The notes under the pieces: generated by a model
What the model saw: the letters and a program-made list of their open reading frames with translations, nothing else
Told to the model about the DNA's origin: nothing
Databases searched by the model: none
NCBI RefSeq assembly: GCF_009664975.1
Contig: NZ_WJXB01000004.1
Coordinates: 434,001-498,000 of the forward strand
Direction: 5' to 3'
Length of the DNA stretch: 64,000 nt
Origin: Paenibacillus monticola
GTDB lineage: Bacteria > Bacillota > Bacilli > Paenibacillales > Paenibacillaceae
Part shown: positions 25,757 to 37,705 of the stretch, piece after piece
Numbering within the stretch: the first letter of the stretch is position 1
Layout of the letters: every line of letters begins with the position of its first letter
Program-made: the position numbers and the translations under genes

Positions 25757-25765
25757 TGATATAAT
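25757..25765 (+). promoter_or_regulatory. Extended -10 promoter of upp
   Basis: TGATATAAT is an extended -10 element with no convincing -35, 77 nt before the upp start. Confidence 0.5.
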
Positions 25766-25841
25766 GAACAAGATTTAGCCGCAGAGAAGTATAAACGCTT
25801 TCTATGGCTATAAGACTCACAATTACCGGAGGGACAAGTTA

Positions 25842-26471
25842 ATGGGAAAATTGGTGATTTGCGATCATCCTTTGATTCAGCACAAACTAACATTTATACG
25901 CGATGTGAGAACGAACACGAAAGAATTTAGAGAGCATGTCGATGAAGTAGCTACCTTGATGGCTTATGAGATTACACGTGATATTCCGCTCGAGACCATT
26001 ACAGTGCAGACACCGGTTGCTGAGACACAGAGTAAGGTGATTTCCGGAAGAATGCTGGGTCTTATTCCAATTCTTCGGGCAGGGCTGGGTATGCTTGAAG
26101 GCGTACTGAAGCTGCTTCCCGCAGCTAAGGTAGGACATGTAGGATTGTTCCGCGATCCAGACACACTTCTACCGGTTGAGTATTATATTAAACTTCCTAC
26201 TGATGTGCAAGAACGCGAGCTGATCGTAATCGATCCGATGCTGGCCACTGGCGGCTCGGCAATTGCTGCTATTACAGCGCTAAAGAAGCGGGGATGTACC
26301 CAGATTAAGATGATGAACCTGATTGCTGCTCCAGAAGGGGTTGCGGCTGTGCAAGCGGCTCATCCCGATGTTGATATTTATGTAGCTGCACTTGATGATC
26401 ATTTAAATGAGCATGGTTATATCGTACCAGGACTCGGCGATGCTGGAGATCGCCTGTACGGAACGAAGTAA
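25842..26471 (+). CDS. upp: Uracil phosphoribosyltransferase
   Basis: The 209-residue enzyme salvages uracil to UMP with PRPP. The PRPP-binding loop is [11 protein letters not shown] near residue 130, and the uracil-binding C-terminus ends in [13 protein letters not shown]. Length and motifs are standard. The start has GGAGGGAC upstream. As in many Bacillota it sits between glyA and the atp operon, here with mnaA inserted before the ATP synthase genes. Confidence 0.97.
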   Translation: MGKLVICDHPLIQHKLTFIRDVRTNTKEFREHVDEVATLMAYEITRDIPLETITVQTPVAETQSKVISGRMLGLIPILRAGLGMLEGVLKLLPAAKVGHVGLFRDPDTLLPVEYYIKLPTDVQERELIVIDPMLATGGSAIAAITALKKRGCTQIKMMNLIAAPEGVAAVQAAHPDVDIYVAALDDHLNEHGYIVPGLGDAGDRLYGTK

Positions 26472-26532
26472 TACACATAAGGTCTTTATTCAACAAGGCA
26501 ACTTCGAAGGGTTTAAAGAAAGGGTAGGGGTT

Positions 26533-27687
26533 ATGTCTAAAATTAAAGTAATGACGATTTTTGGTGTGCGCCCCGAGGCGATCAAGATGGCGCCCTTGGT
26601 GTTGGAACTGAAAAAACATTCCGAGCATATTGAAACGATTGTATGTGTAACGGCCCAGCATCGCGAGCTGCTCGATCAGGTTTTGGAAGTGTTCAAGATC
26701 ACCCCGGATTACGATCTGGATGTAATGAAGGACCGTCAAACATTGAATGAGATTACCATTCGTGTGCTGGAAGGATTGGAGCCTGTGCTGAAGGAGGCCA
26801 AACCTGACCTTGTGCTTGTACATGGGGATACACTGACTACATTTCTGGCCAGCTATGCTTCATTTCTGCAGCAAATTCAGGTAGGGCATGTAGAAGCAGG
26901 ACTTCGGACCTGGAATAAGCTGTCTCCATACCCAGAGGAAATGAACCGTCAATTGACAGGAGTGTTAGCTGATTTACATTTTGCTCCAACCGATCTTTCA
27001 GCTGATAACCTGAGACACGAGAACAAAAAAGAATCAAGTATTTATATCACAGGCAACACGGTAACCGATGTGTTTCAATATACCGTACAGCCGGACTATC
27101 GGCATCCTGTACTGGACTTTGCTTCAGGAAAAAGACTTATTTTAATGACGGCGCACCGCAGAGAATCACAAGGCGAACCGCACCGTCATATTTTCCGTGC
27201 TATCAGAAGAATCGCTGATGAATTTGAAGATGTGGCCATTGTTTATCCTGTGCATCCGAGTCCTGCGGTTAGGGAACCGGCACATGAAATTTTAGGCGGG
27301 CACCCGAGAATTAAGCTAATTGATCCACTGGATGTCGTAGATCTGCACAATTTTTATCCACATACCCACTTGATTTTAACCGATTCCGGCGGCCTGCAGG
27401 AGGAAGCTCCCTCTTACGGAATTCCTGTGCTTGTGCTGCGTGATACGACCGAGCGCCCGGAAGGGATAGAAGCCGGAACGCTGGAGCTGGTGGGAACGGA
27501 CGAGGAGAAGGTGTATCAACGGACACATGCTCTGCTGACTGATCAAGTGCTCTATCAGTCCATGAGCCGGGCCGCCAACCCGTATGGAGATGGTAAAGCA
27601 TCCGAAAGAATTGTCAATGCGATTTTGCACCATTTCGGAGTGAACGAAAAACGCCCTGAAGAATTTCACAGAATGTTCACAAATTAA
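26533..27687 (+). CDS. mnaA: UDP-N-acetylglucosamine 2-epimerase (non-hydrolysing)
   Basis: The protein of 384 residues interconverts UDP-GlcNAc and UDP-ManNAc, the donor used by TagA-type enzymes for wall polymers. It has the N-terminal FGVRPEAIKMAPL, the HGDT motif, GHVEAGLRT, PEEMNRQL, and the C-terminal LTDSGGLQEEAP and RDTTERPE segments that contact UDP. ATG 26533 follows GGGTAGGGG and starts with MSKIKVMTIFGVRPEA. The open frame upstream overlaps upp and is not real coding sequence. It should feed the csaB-tagA-tagO pathway at 48-51 kb. Confidence 0.95.
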   Translation: MSKIKVMTIFGVRPEAIKMAPLVLELKKHSEHIETIVCVTAQHRELLDQVLEVFKITPDYDLDVMKDRQTLNEITIRVLEGLEPVLKEAKPDLVLVHGDTLTTFLASYASFLQQIQVGHVEAGLRTWNKLSPYPEEMNRQLTGVLADLHFAPTDLSADNLRHENKKESSIYITGNTVTDVFQYTVQPDYRHPVLDFASGKRLILMTAHRRESQGEPHRHIFRAIRRIADEFEDVAIVYPVHPSPAVREPAHEILGGHPRIKLIDPLDVVDLHNFYPHTHLILTDSGGLQEEAPSYGIPVLVLRDTTERPEGIEAGTLELVGTDEEKVYQRTHALLTDQVLYQSMSRAANPYGDGKASERIVNAILHHFGVNEKRPEEFHRMFTN

Positions 27688-27823
27688 TTTATGGACATTG
27701 TAAGCGATATTTTCAAAGACCAAATTCAACATACAGTAGAACTGTACGGTTTATATGGTTTTGGAATGTTTTGCTGTGATTATTTTCATCTTTTCAGAGT
27801 TTTTTTGAGTAATGTTTGACGAA

Positions 27824-27853
27824 TTGACAAACTGTCTGGAAATTCAGTAAAAT
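27824..27853 (+). promoter_or_regulatory. Promoter of the ATP synthase operon
   Basis: TTGACA (27824-27829) and TAAAAT (27848-27853) are 18 bp apart. The predicted start is only about 10 nt before the ATG at 27871, so the first gene would have a very short leader if this is the only promoter. Confidence 0.6.
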
Positions 27854-27870
27854 TAGTTGGGATTGTAGCC

Positions 27871-28104
27871 ATGAAGGAACAAAAAAACATGGACAGCTTA
27901 GGACGTGCTGCACTAGTACTTGGAAGCGCAGGGACTTTACTAGCTTCTTACATTATTATGGGTTTTTTTGTGGCAAGGTGGTTGAGAGACCGCTTGGCCG
28001 GTCCGGATTATTGGTTAGCCATCGGAACTATAGCCGGAATGGTTCTGGGTATTGTAAACGTCGTCCTGTTAGTCAAAAAATTTTTGGGGGAGCAGAATGG
28101 ATAA
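27871..28104 (+). CDS. atpZ: AtpZ/AtpI-family small membrane protein
   Basis: The 77-residue protein has two membrane helices joined by a short loop (WLRDRLAGPDYW) and matches the AtpZ (ATPase_gene1) family. That family is encoded at the front of bacterial atp operons and has been linked to Mg/Ca handling and to assembly with AtpI. ATG 27871 has no good ribosome-binding site. ATG 27889 has AAGGAA at ideal spacing and gives MDSLGRAALVLG, so the true start may be there. The stop overlaps the next gene by 8 nt. Confidence 0.8.
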   Translation: MKEQKNMDSLGRAALVLGSAGTLLASYIIMGFFVARWLRDRLAGPDYWLAIGTIAGMVLGIVNVVLLVKKFLGEQNG

Positions 28105-28471
28105 TATGACTCCCGTGATAAACACGGTCACCAAATTGACGTTAGCGCTCATGGTAGGATTGCTGATAGGTTGGGCACTTCATCATGAAACTCGCGACGT
28201 TACGCTGGGCATGACTTTGGGTCTGGTGGCGGGACTTGCAAACTTCCGTTATCTGGCTGTAAAGGTTCGACGGGTGACGCAGTCGATAGCGAGCAATAAG
28301 GGGAATGCATTCAGCCTAGGTTTTGTCACAAGGATATGCTTTGCGATTTTGGTCACCATGTTCGCGGTGAAGATTAATCTCTCGTTGGGAGCAACCATTC
28401 TAGGTTTATTCATTCCTCAGCTTCTTGCCATACCTACAGGGATATATCTGGGTATCAGAAACAAGCTTTAA
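28097..28471 (+). CDS. atpI: ATP synthase subunit I
   Basis: The 124-residue protein has four membrane segments and matches the AtpI/UncI family, an assembly factor for the c-ring. The start ATG 28097 has GGGGGAG upstream and overlaps atpZ. It stands directly before atpB as expected. Confidence 0.82.
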   Translation: MDNMTPVINTVTKLTLALMVGLLIGWALHHETRDVTLGMTLGLVAGLANFRYLAVKVRRVTQSIASNKGNAFSLGFVTRICFAILVTMFAVKINLSLGATILGLFIPQLLAIPTGIYLGIRNKL

Positions 28472-28500
28472 CCAGAGTAAAGAGAAAGGGGGATGATGCT

Positions 28501-29271
28501 ATGCATGATATGCCGAAAATCTTTGTCGGAGGAATACCGATAGATTTGTCTGCTGTTCTGATGCTTCTGATCAGTTCGATAGTAGTATTCGGTCTGGTTA
28601 TGCTGTCAGTTCGTAATCTTTCGGTTGAGAATCCTTCCAAACTTCAGAATTTTATGGAATGGGTTGTGGAATTTGTAGAGGGGTTAATCAGCAGTGCGAT
28701 GGATCTGAAGAAAGGGAAGCCCTACATATCTTTGGGGTTGACGTTGATTCTGTTCATTTTTGTTTCTAACCTGCTTGGATTACCGTTCTCAGTCGTTACA
28801 GAAGTTACTGAGGGTCCAGTTTCAGTATTCGGGCATGTAATTGAGGCAACGCGGAATATGGTTCCTGGAGATCACGTTGAACTTTTATGGTATAAGTCAC
28901 CGACTGCCGACATCAACGTTACCGCAGGACTAGCCATCATCGTGTTTGTATTGATGAATTATCTGGGCATCAAGCTTAATGGCAAACACTACTTTAAGCA
29001 TTATATCGAACCGTTTCCAATTTTTCTGCCGCTCAATATTATTGAGAATTTGTCCAAGCCGGTGGCGCTGGCCATTCGTCTATTTGCCAATATTTTTGCG
29101 GGCGAGGTGCTCATAACCGTTATTTTGAAGTTGGGAGTAGCGAGTATACCGTTTCTGGCCATTTGGCAGGGCTTCAGTATTTTTGTAGCTGCACTGCAGG
29201 CTTTTATTTTCACAATTCTGACGATGGTGTATATCGCACAGATGACGATCCACGAGGAAGAAGCTCATTAA
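28501..29271 (+). CDS. atpB: ATP synthase F0 subunit a
   Basis: The 256-residue membrane protein has the essential arginine in the helix LSKPVALAIRLFANIFAGE (R in AIRLFAN), next to the c-ring half-channels. The C-terminal helix AALQAFIFTILTMVYI is typical of the family. It forms the proton path with subunit c. AAAGGGGGATG precedes the ATG. Confidence 0.96.
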   Translation: MHDMPKIFVGGIPIDLSAVLMLLISSIVVFGLVMLSVRNLSVENPSKLQNFMEWVVEFVEGLISSAMDLKKGKPYISLGLTLILFIFVSNLLGLPFSVVTEVTEGPVSVFGHVIEATRNMVPGDHVELLWYKSPTADINVTAGLAIIVFVLMNYLGIKLNGKHYFKHYIEPFPIFLPLNIIENLSKPVALAIRLFANIFAGEVLITVILKLGVASIPFLAIWQGFSIFVAALQAFIFTILTMVYIAQMTIHEEEAH

Positions 29272-29274
29272 TGA

Positions 29275-29586
<312 letters not shown>

Positions 29587-29587
29587 T

Positions 29588-29605
29588 AAACCGTATTTAC
29601 GGTTT
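29588..29605 (+). other. Hairpin just after atpE
   Basis: AAACCGTA and TACGGTTT form a perfect 8-bp stem with a 2-nt loop, beginning 2 nt after the atpE stop. It has no T-run and cannot be a terminator. It may protect the atpE 3' end or help set the c to b subunit ratio. Confidence 0.55.
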
Positions 29606-29684
29606 GGCGGGGACGGCCGATGCCATCCGCGCCTTACTTTTGTATACGTCCGCATGCTGCGGTAACGGAAGGGAGTGACCTCAA

Positions 29685-30173
29685 GTGGAAATAGTTTACA
29701 CAAATATTATCTTTACGATTGTCGCCTTTGGGATTCTATATTTTCTACTTAGCAAATATGCCTTCAGCAAATTGTTTGCAGTAATGGAGACGCGCCGTGA
29801 GCTGGTTATGCAGCAAATGGATGAAGCTACGAAGACCAGAGAACAGGCGGTCGCATATGTAGAAGAGCAGAAACAGGCACTGAACAGCGCGCGTAAAGAG
29901 GCTCAGACAATTATTCAGCAATCCCAGATTACCAGCAGTCAACAGGTAGAACGGATTCTGGAGCAAGCCAAAGCTGATGCATCACGCGTGAAGGACGAAG
30001 CAGTCCGGGATATCGAGAACGAGAAGAAGAAAGCTGTCGAGGAGCTGCGCAGCGAAATCGGCACAGTATCCGTTCGCATCGCTTCCAAGCTCTTGCAAAA
30101 AGAAGTTAGTGTGAGTGGTGAACAAGAACAGCTCGTTGATCAATACCTCAAAGAGGTAGGAGGCCAATCATGA
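29685..30173 (+). CDS. atpF: ATP synthase F0 subunit b
   Basis: The 162-residue protein has one N-terminal membrane helix (residues about 4-24) and a long charged coiled coil rich in Glu, Lys and Gln, the peripheral stalk. GTG start with GGAAGGGAG upstream. Its stop overlaps atpH as ATGA. Confidence 0.94.
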   Translation: MEIVYTNIIFTIVAFGILYFLLSKYAFSKLFAVMETRRELVMQQMDEATKTREQAVAYVEEQKQALNSARKEAQTIIQQSQITSSQQVERILEQAKADASRVKDEAVRDIENEKKKAVEELRSEIGTVSVRIASKLLQKEVSVSGEQEQLVDQYLKEVGGQS

Positions 30174-30712
30174 GCCGCGATACGGTAGTTGCCAAACGTT
30201 ACGCTAAAGCGCTATACAGTGCGGCGGTGGATAAGGGCATTACGCTTGAAGTAGAAGAACAGTTGCGAGCAGTTGTCGAAGTGCTTCACTACGACCAAGA
30301 GGTGAAACGGTTTATCATTGCGCCGCGTATCTCGGAGTCCGACAAGCTGAATGTGCTGCGCACAGTACTTCAAGATAAGGTGTCGCCAACGGTAATGAAC
30401 ACTGTAGAACTGCTGGTTGAACGGGGCAGAACCGATATTTTTGCTGAACTGCTGGAAACGTATATCAAGATTGAAGGAGACGCTCTCGGTATCGGTGATG
30501 CCACAGTGTACTCCACATATGCTCTGAGTCCAGAGGAGCAGGCAAGTGTAGCTGCCGAATTTGGCCAATTGGTGAAACGGACAATCCGTGTCAAGAATGT
30601 GGTTGATGAAAGCTTATTGGGCGGACTTAAGGTTTTGATTGGCGATACGCTGTACGACGGTAGTCTATCCGGCAAATTAGAGCGTCTCGAGAAATCCTTT
30701 AATGTTAAGTAA
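30170..30712 (+). CDS. atpH: ATP synthase F1 subunit delta
   Basis: The 180-residue protein matches the delta/OSCP family, with an N-terminal helical bundle beginning VAKRYAKALY and a C-terminal VVDESLLGGLKVLIGD-type signature. It joins the b stalk to the alpha subunits. The start overlaps the atpF stop by 4 nt. Confidence 0.94.
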   Translation: MSRDTVVAKRYAKALYSAAVDKGITLEVEEQLRAVVEVLHYDQEVKRFIIAPRISESDKLNVLRTVLQDKVSPTVMNTVELLVERGRTDIFAELLETYIKIEGDALGIGDATVYSTYALSPEEQASVAAEFGQLVKRTIRVKNVVDESLLGGLKVLIGDTLYDGSLSGKLERLEKSFNVK

Positions 30713-30724
30713 TGTTAAGTATAG

Positions 30725-32254
<1,530 letters not shown>

Positions 32255-32286
32255 GTTTTAGTCGATGATTGAGAACTTATAAAGAG

Positions 32287-32422
32287 AGCTTTGGTTCGCC
32301 AAAGTTTAGAATATGCTTACGAAGCTAGCTCTTCGTCAAAGCTAAGAATATGCTTACGAAGTTAGCTCTTCGTCAAAGCTAAGAATATGCTTACGAAGTT
32401 AGCTTTGACTTCGTCAAAGCTT
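32287..32422 (+). repeat. UUCG-capped hairpin and three tandem 37-41 bp hairpin repeats, atpA-atpG spacer
   Basis: A first hairpin at 32287-32306 (AGCTTTGG, loop TTCG, CCAAAGTT) is followed by direct repeats at 32308, 32345 and 32382. Each unit carries ACGAAG and CTTCGT as an inverted repeat. The last unit ends in a stem AGCTTTGA/TCAAAGCT with loop CTTCG (32401-32421), 2 nt before the atpG Shine-Dalgarno. Related units lie at 34880-34996 and 42301-42339. Confidence 0.8.
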
Positions 32423-32437
32423 TGAGGTGGTGAAATC

Positions 32438-33307
32438 ATGGCAAGAAGCATGCGTGATATTAAACGTCAAATCAAGAGCGTTCAGAACACCCGACAGATC
32501 ACAAAGGCGATGGAGATGGTAGCTGCCTCCAAGCTGAGAAAAGCGCAGGAGAAAGCAGAAGCGGCCCGTCCTTACTCAGAGAAGCTTAAGGAGGTCGTAA
32601 CGAGTATCGCTGGTAGTTCAGAGGGCATCAAGCATCCTATGCTGGTCAGCCGCCCTGTGAAGAAAACAGCTTATCTTATCGTTACCTCAGATAGAGGGCT
32701 TGCGGGAGGATATAACGCTAATATTTTGCGTAAATTGACATTGCTCATCGCGGAGAAACACAAATCCAAAGACGAGTACGGCATATTTGTGATCGGCCGT
32801 AAGGGCCGTGATTTTCTGCGCCGCCGTGAGTACCCGATTGTTGAGGAAGTAACCGAGCTTTCTGATGCACCAACGTTTGCTGACATCAAGTCGATTGCCT
32901 ACTCCGCAGTGCAGCAGTTTGAATCGGGTGTATTTGATGAGTTGTACCTTTGTTATAATCATTTTGTTAATGCAATGACTCAAGAACCAACCGTAGATCG
33001 GCTACTGCCGATGGAGACTGTTGGGAAGAAAGAGCAGCATGGAGTAAGTGCAATGTATGAATATGAGCCATCACCGGAAGGTGTATTGGAAGTATTGCTT
33101 CCCAAATATGCCGAAACTTTGATTTATAGCGCAATTCTGAATGGCAAGGCCAGTGAGCTGGGTGCGAAGATGACAGCGATGGGTAGTGCTACGAAGAACG
33201 CCTCGAAAATGATCGGAGAACTTACACTTACGTACAACCGCGCTCGTCAGGCGGCAATTACGCAGGAAATTACCGAGATCGTGGCCGGTGCGAACGCGCA
33301 GTCCTAA
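32438..33307 (+). CDS. atpG: ATP synthase F1 subunit gamma
   Basis: The 289-residue rotor shaft has the characteristic N-terminal helix (RDIKRQIKSVQNTRQITKAM) and C-terminal helix (LTYNRARQAAITQEITEIVAGA), which pair as the central coiled coil. GAGGTGG precedes the ATG, directly after a hairpin. Length is standard. Confidence 0.96.
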   Translation: MARSMRDIKRQIKSVQNTRQITKAMEMVAASKLRKAQEKAEAARPYSEKLKEVVTSIAGSSEGIKHPMLVSRPVKKTAYLIVTSDRGLAGGYNANILRKLTLLIAEKHKSKDEYGIFVIGRKGRDFLRRREYPIVEEVTELSDAPTFADIKSIAYSAVQQFESGVFDELYLCYNHFVNAMTQEPTVDRLLPMETVGKKEQHGVSAMYEYEPSPEGVLEVLLPKYAETLIYSAILNGKASELGAKMTAMGSATKNASKMIGELTLTYNRARQAAITQEITEIVAGANAQS

Positions 33308-33448
33308 AGTATTAGAGAGGTAGAGCTGAGTGCTTGACTTTGCCTTTTATTTTATGAGAAACGAGTGCCGTACAATCAGATGCGCTGTAATACTCCCTTC
33401 GGGAGAGGATGCTCCTAACTTGCGGTACAGTAGTTTCTTCTTAAGTAA

Positions 33449-34870
<1,422 letters not shown>

Positions 34871-34879
34871 CCTGAGCAA

Positions 34880-34996
34880 AGACGATGCTTTCGAAGTGAA
34901 TATTACTTCGTGAGGCTAAGATATTGTTTTCGAAGTAAGTATTACTTCGTAAAGCTAAGATGATGCTTTCGATGCGAGCTTTACTTCGTAAAGCTT
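34880..34996 (+). repeat. Three tandem 39-bp hairpin repeats, atpD-atpC spacer
   Basis: Units begin at 34880, 34919 and 34958, each exactly 39 bp. The first two contain CGAAGT/ACTTCG inverted repeats. The third ends in the stem AGCTTTA/TAAAGCT with loop CTTCG (34977-34995), immediately followed by AAGGAGG, the atpC ribosome-binding site. The units are homologous to those in the atpA-atpG spacer. Confidence 0.8.
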
Positions 34997-35011
34997 TAAG
35001 GAGGAATGGAA

Positions 35012-35428
35012 GTGAATACCTTTTTGTTGGAAATTGTCACGCCGGAGCGTCTTGTCTACTCCAAGCAGGTTAATAGCTTGACGGTAAAGGGAGCCGATGG
35101 CGATTTGGGTATTTTGCCGGGACACATTCCGCTTGTGACTCCACTTCAGGTTGCTCCGTTGTCCGTCAAAGCGGATGGTGTTACAATCATTGTTGCCGTT
35201 CATGGCGGTTTCGTTGAAGTGCACAAAGACAAGGTAACGGTACTGGCTGAAAGTGCTGAGCTGCCTAAAGATATCGACATTGAGCGTGCTGAAGCTGCTA
35301 AAGAGCGGGCACAACGCCGTCTGCAGACGCGGAGTAAACAGGATGATGTTGATCACCGCCGTGCAGAATTGGCGCTGCAACGCGCTGTTACACGGATTAA
35401 AGTGTCCACAGGAAAAGGGCAACAGTAG
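35012..35428 (+). CDS. atpC: ATP synthase F1 subunit epsilon
   Basis: The protein of about 138 residues has the N-terminal beta-sandwich (ILPGHIPLVTPL motif) and the C-terminal helical hairpin that can inhibit ATP hydrolysis. GTG 35012 is preferred because AAGGAGG ends 7 nt before it; ATG 35006 is only 1 nt from that site. It ends the operon and is followed by a strong terminator. Confidence 0.92.
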   Translation: MNTFLLEIVTPERLVYSKQVNSLTVKGADGDLGILPGHIPLVTPLQVAPLSVKADGVTIIVAVHGGFVEVHKDKVTVLAESAELPKDIDIERAEAAKERAQRRLQTRSKQDDVDHRRAELALQRAVTRIKVSTGKGQQ

Positions 35429-35437
35429 AATACTTAG

Positions 35438-35467
35438 CAGTCAAGCCTATGGCTTGGCTGTTTTTTT
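35438..35467 (+). terminator. Terminator of the atp operon
   Basis: CAGTCAAGCC and GGCTTGGCTG form a 10-bp stem (one G-T pair) with a 3-nt loop, followed by seven T. Confidence 0.92.
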
Positions 35468-35481
35468 AAAATATAATAATT

Positions 35482-35567
35482 TATATGTTTCACACAATAA
35501 ATTATCCTTCTATTTCTCGAAGAAACGGGTGCCGTCCTTATAAAGGGCGCCAAAGCCGTATCTTCTT
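35482..35567. repeat. Dispersed hairpin element, copy B
   Basis: It matches copy A (25337-25421) almost base for base over the first 55 bp. The outer stem AAGAAACGG/CCGTATCTT is kept with one mismatch. The inner stem has decayed. Like copy A, it lies in the spacer after a long housekeeping operon. Confidence 0.65.
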
Positions 35568-35724
35568 ACCGTTTTCATCGGTAATGAAAGTGAACATCTC
35601 GTGTTTTCCTTGGATATTGCGGGTAAATTGTTTAAAATTGTGTAAAAGTACTGGATTCTTTTCCCCTACGCAAGTATGATGTAAGAGTCGATTTCCGAGT
35701 AATGTAGAGACACGGGGGGTTAAC

Positions 35725-35964
35725 ATGGAGTTGTTAAGCACAATCGGCAGCAGTGGTGTGGTCTCAATGACCGTATCTCTGTTCTGTGTGGCAATATCTT
35801 GGTGGGCTTTGCAGAACCTTAAGCTCGAGTTGGTCATAAGATATCCCAAGAGTCCTCAGGGGCGGCTGTTGCATTTGCTGCTAGCTATTGTCCTGGGCCA
35901 CTTCGTGGCGGGGTTTCTGCTGGAGTACATGGGCTGGAGCGGACAGATCCGTAATATGTTTTAA
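35725..35964 (+). CDS. DUF1146 family small membrane protein (YwzB-like)
   Basis: The 79-residue protein has two membrane helices separated by a short positively charged loop (RYPKSPQGRL). Its length, the NLKLELVIRYPKS-type centre and its position between atpC and murA match the YwzB/DUF1146 family. Function is unknown. It has a GGGGGGTT-type ribosome-binding site before the ATG. Confidence 0.78.
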   Translation: MELLSTIGSSGVVSMTVSLFCVAISWWALQNLKLELVIRYPKSPQGRLLHLLLAIVLGHFVAGFLLEYMGWSGQIRNMF

Positions 35965-36162
35965 TAGCTGGTGGTTTGGTTATATGTCTCATAGACCTAT
36001 GATGCAAAAAGGTGTCGAATAATAATATTTTATTATGTCAACACTGAACTTTAAGGAATGTATTTGACTCATGACAGGAATATTCATTTATTTAGTAATT
36101 GATGTATGAACAGGGAATTTAACATTGTATTCGAGAATAATGAACGCGGAGGGAAACCGAAA

Positions 36163-37539
36163 ATGAGTAAATTTATCGTCCGCGGTGGCAACAGATTGAC
36201 CGGGACCGTGAAAGTTAGCGGCGCGAAAAATTCCGTACTACCGATCATAGCCGCCTCTTTATTGGCCGAAGAAGGAATAAGCATCATTGTGGACGCACCT
36301 CCTCTTGATGATGTAATGACAATTAGCAAGGTGTTAGAGTCTCTGGGTGCGGGTGTTACATACCACAATGATATTATTGAGGTCGATGCCAGAAATATCA
36401 CCTCTTGTGAAGCAGATTATGAATGGGTACGTAAGATGAGAGCTTCTTTTTTAGTAATGGGTCCTCTTTTATCAAGATTTGGTCATACACGTATTTCCTT
36501 GCCTGGCGGCTGTGCAATCGGCACACGACCCATTGACCAGCATTTAAAAGGATTTGAAGCGCTTGGTGCTGAGATTAGTCTTGGCCAGGGCTACATTGAA
36601 GCGAAAATTAACGGTCGGCTGCGCGGAGCTAAATTGTACTTGGATGTAGCGAGCGTAGGAGCGACCGAAAATATAATGATGGCGGCATCATTGGCTGAAG
36701 GCGTGACCGTATTAGAGAATGCTGCTAAAGAGCCGGAGATTGTTGATTTAGCGAATTATATTAACGGCATGGGCGGTATTGTCCGTGGTGCTGGAACAGG
36801 CGTTATCCGTATTGAAGGCGTCGAGCGGCTTCATGGCACAAGACATCATGTGATTCCTGACCGCATTGAGGCGGGCACTTATATGGCAGCTGCAGCAATT
36901 ACGGGCGGCGATGTATATGTGGAAGGCGCCATTGCTGATCATCTAGGTCCAGTTATCTCCAAGATGGAAGAAATGGGTGTAACCATTATTCCTGATGAGA
37001 ACGGCATTCGCGTAATTAGTGACAAGCCGCTTAAGGCTGTGGATTTGAAGACACTCCCTTATCCTGGTTTTCCTACGGATATGCAGTCACAAATGATGGC
37101 CTTGCTGCTCCGTTCGGAAGGTACCAGCGTAGTTACAGAAACGGTATTTGAGAATCGTTTTATGCATGTAGATGAATTTCATAACATGAATGCAGAAATT
37201 AAGATCGAAGGTCGCTCTGCGATTGTTACGGGCAATGCCAATTTGGTTGGAGCTAAGGTATGTGCTACAGACCTGCGTGCAGGTGCGGCACTTATTCTGG
37301 CTGGTCTTGTGGCCGACGGCACTACGGAAGTTAGCGGCACACATCATATTGATCGCGGATATGTGCATTTGGCAGAGAAGTTGTCAGGCCTTGGTGCTGA
37401 TATTTGGCGTATTTCAATGGAAGAGACAGCAGTACCTACTGTGAAAGAAGAAACTTTTAAAGTGGAAGCTGTCAAAAGTGAATCGTACAAAAGCGAAGAG
37501 GCTAAGCCACGCTTTCAGATTCAACCGTCCTGGGTATAA
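36163..37539 (+). CDS. murA: UDP-N-acetylglucosamine 1-carboxyvinyltransferase
   Basis: MurA carries out the first committed step of peptidoglycan synthesis, adding enolpyruvate to UDP-GlcNAc. The catalytic cysteine is Cys117 in [11 protein letters not shown], the fosfomycin-sensitive form. [10 protein letters not shown] and the C-terminal [11 protein letters not shown] fit the EPSP-synthase fold. ATG 36163 with GCGGAGGG upstream gives the usual N-terminus; the frame is open 19 codons further up. The C-terminal 33 residues after the fold are a charged extension ([14 protein letters not shown] onward), longer than typical. Confidence 0.96.
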   Translation: MSKFIVRGGNRLTGTVKVSGAKNSVLPIIAASLLAEEGISIIVDAPPLDDVMTISKVLESLGAGVTYHNDIIEVDARNITSCEADYEWVRKMRASFLVMGPLLSRFGHTRISLPGGCAIGTRPIDQHLKGFEALGAEISLGQGYIEAKINGRLRGAKLYLDVASVGATENIMMAASLAEGVTVLENAAKEPEIVDLANYINGMGGIVRGAGTGVIRIEGVERLHGTRHHVIPDRIEAGTYMAAAAITGGDVYVEGAIADHLGPVISKMEEMGVTIIPDENGIRVISDKPLKAVDLKTLPYPGFPTDMQSQMMALLLRSEGTSVVTETVFENRFMHVDEFHNMNAEIKIEGRSAIVTGNANLVGAKVCATDLRAGAALILAGLVADGTTEVSGTHHIDRGYVHLAEKLSGLGADIWRISMEETAVPTVKEETFKVEAVKSESYKSEEAKPRFQIQPSWV

Positions 37540-37560
37540 TATCAATTAATTTGTCGATCA

Positions 37561-37594
37561 GACCAAGCTGCAATCATGCGGCTTGGTCTTTTTT
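37561..37594 (+). terminator. Terminator of murA
   Basis: GACCAAGC (37561-37568) pairs perfectly with GCTTGGTC (37581-37588), followed by six T. Confidence 0.9.
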
Positions 37595-37705
37595 GCGTGT
37601 TTATACAGAGTTTCCGTCTACTCTCTTTCTCTTAGATGTGTTCTAGCAGTTGTTAGAAATTCATATCTATAAGAATCACCATTGAGCGAGGAAGGAGCCA
37701 TAGAG

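Noticed and set aside
32308-32422. CRISPR array
   Set aside because: The repeats are contiguous, with no unique spacers, lie inside an operon spacer and have no cas genes nearby.
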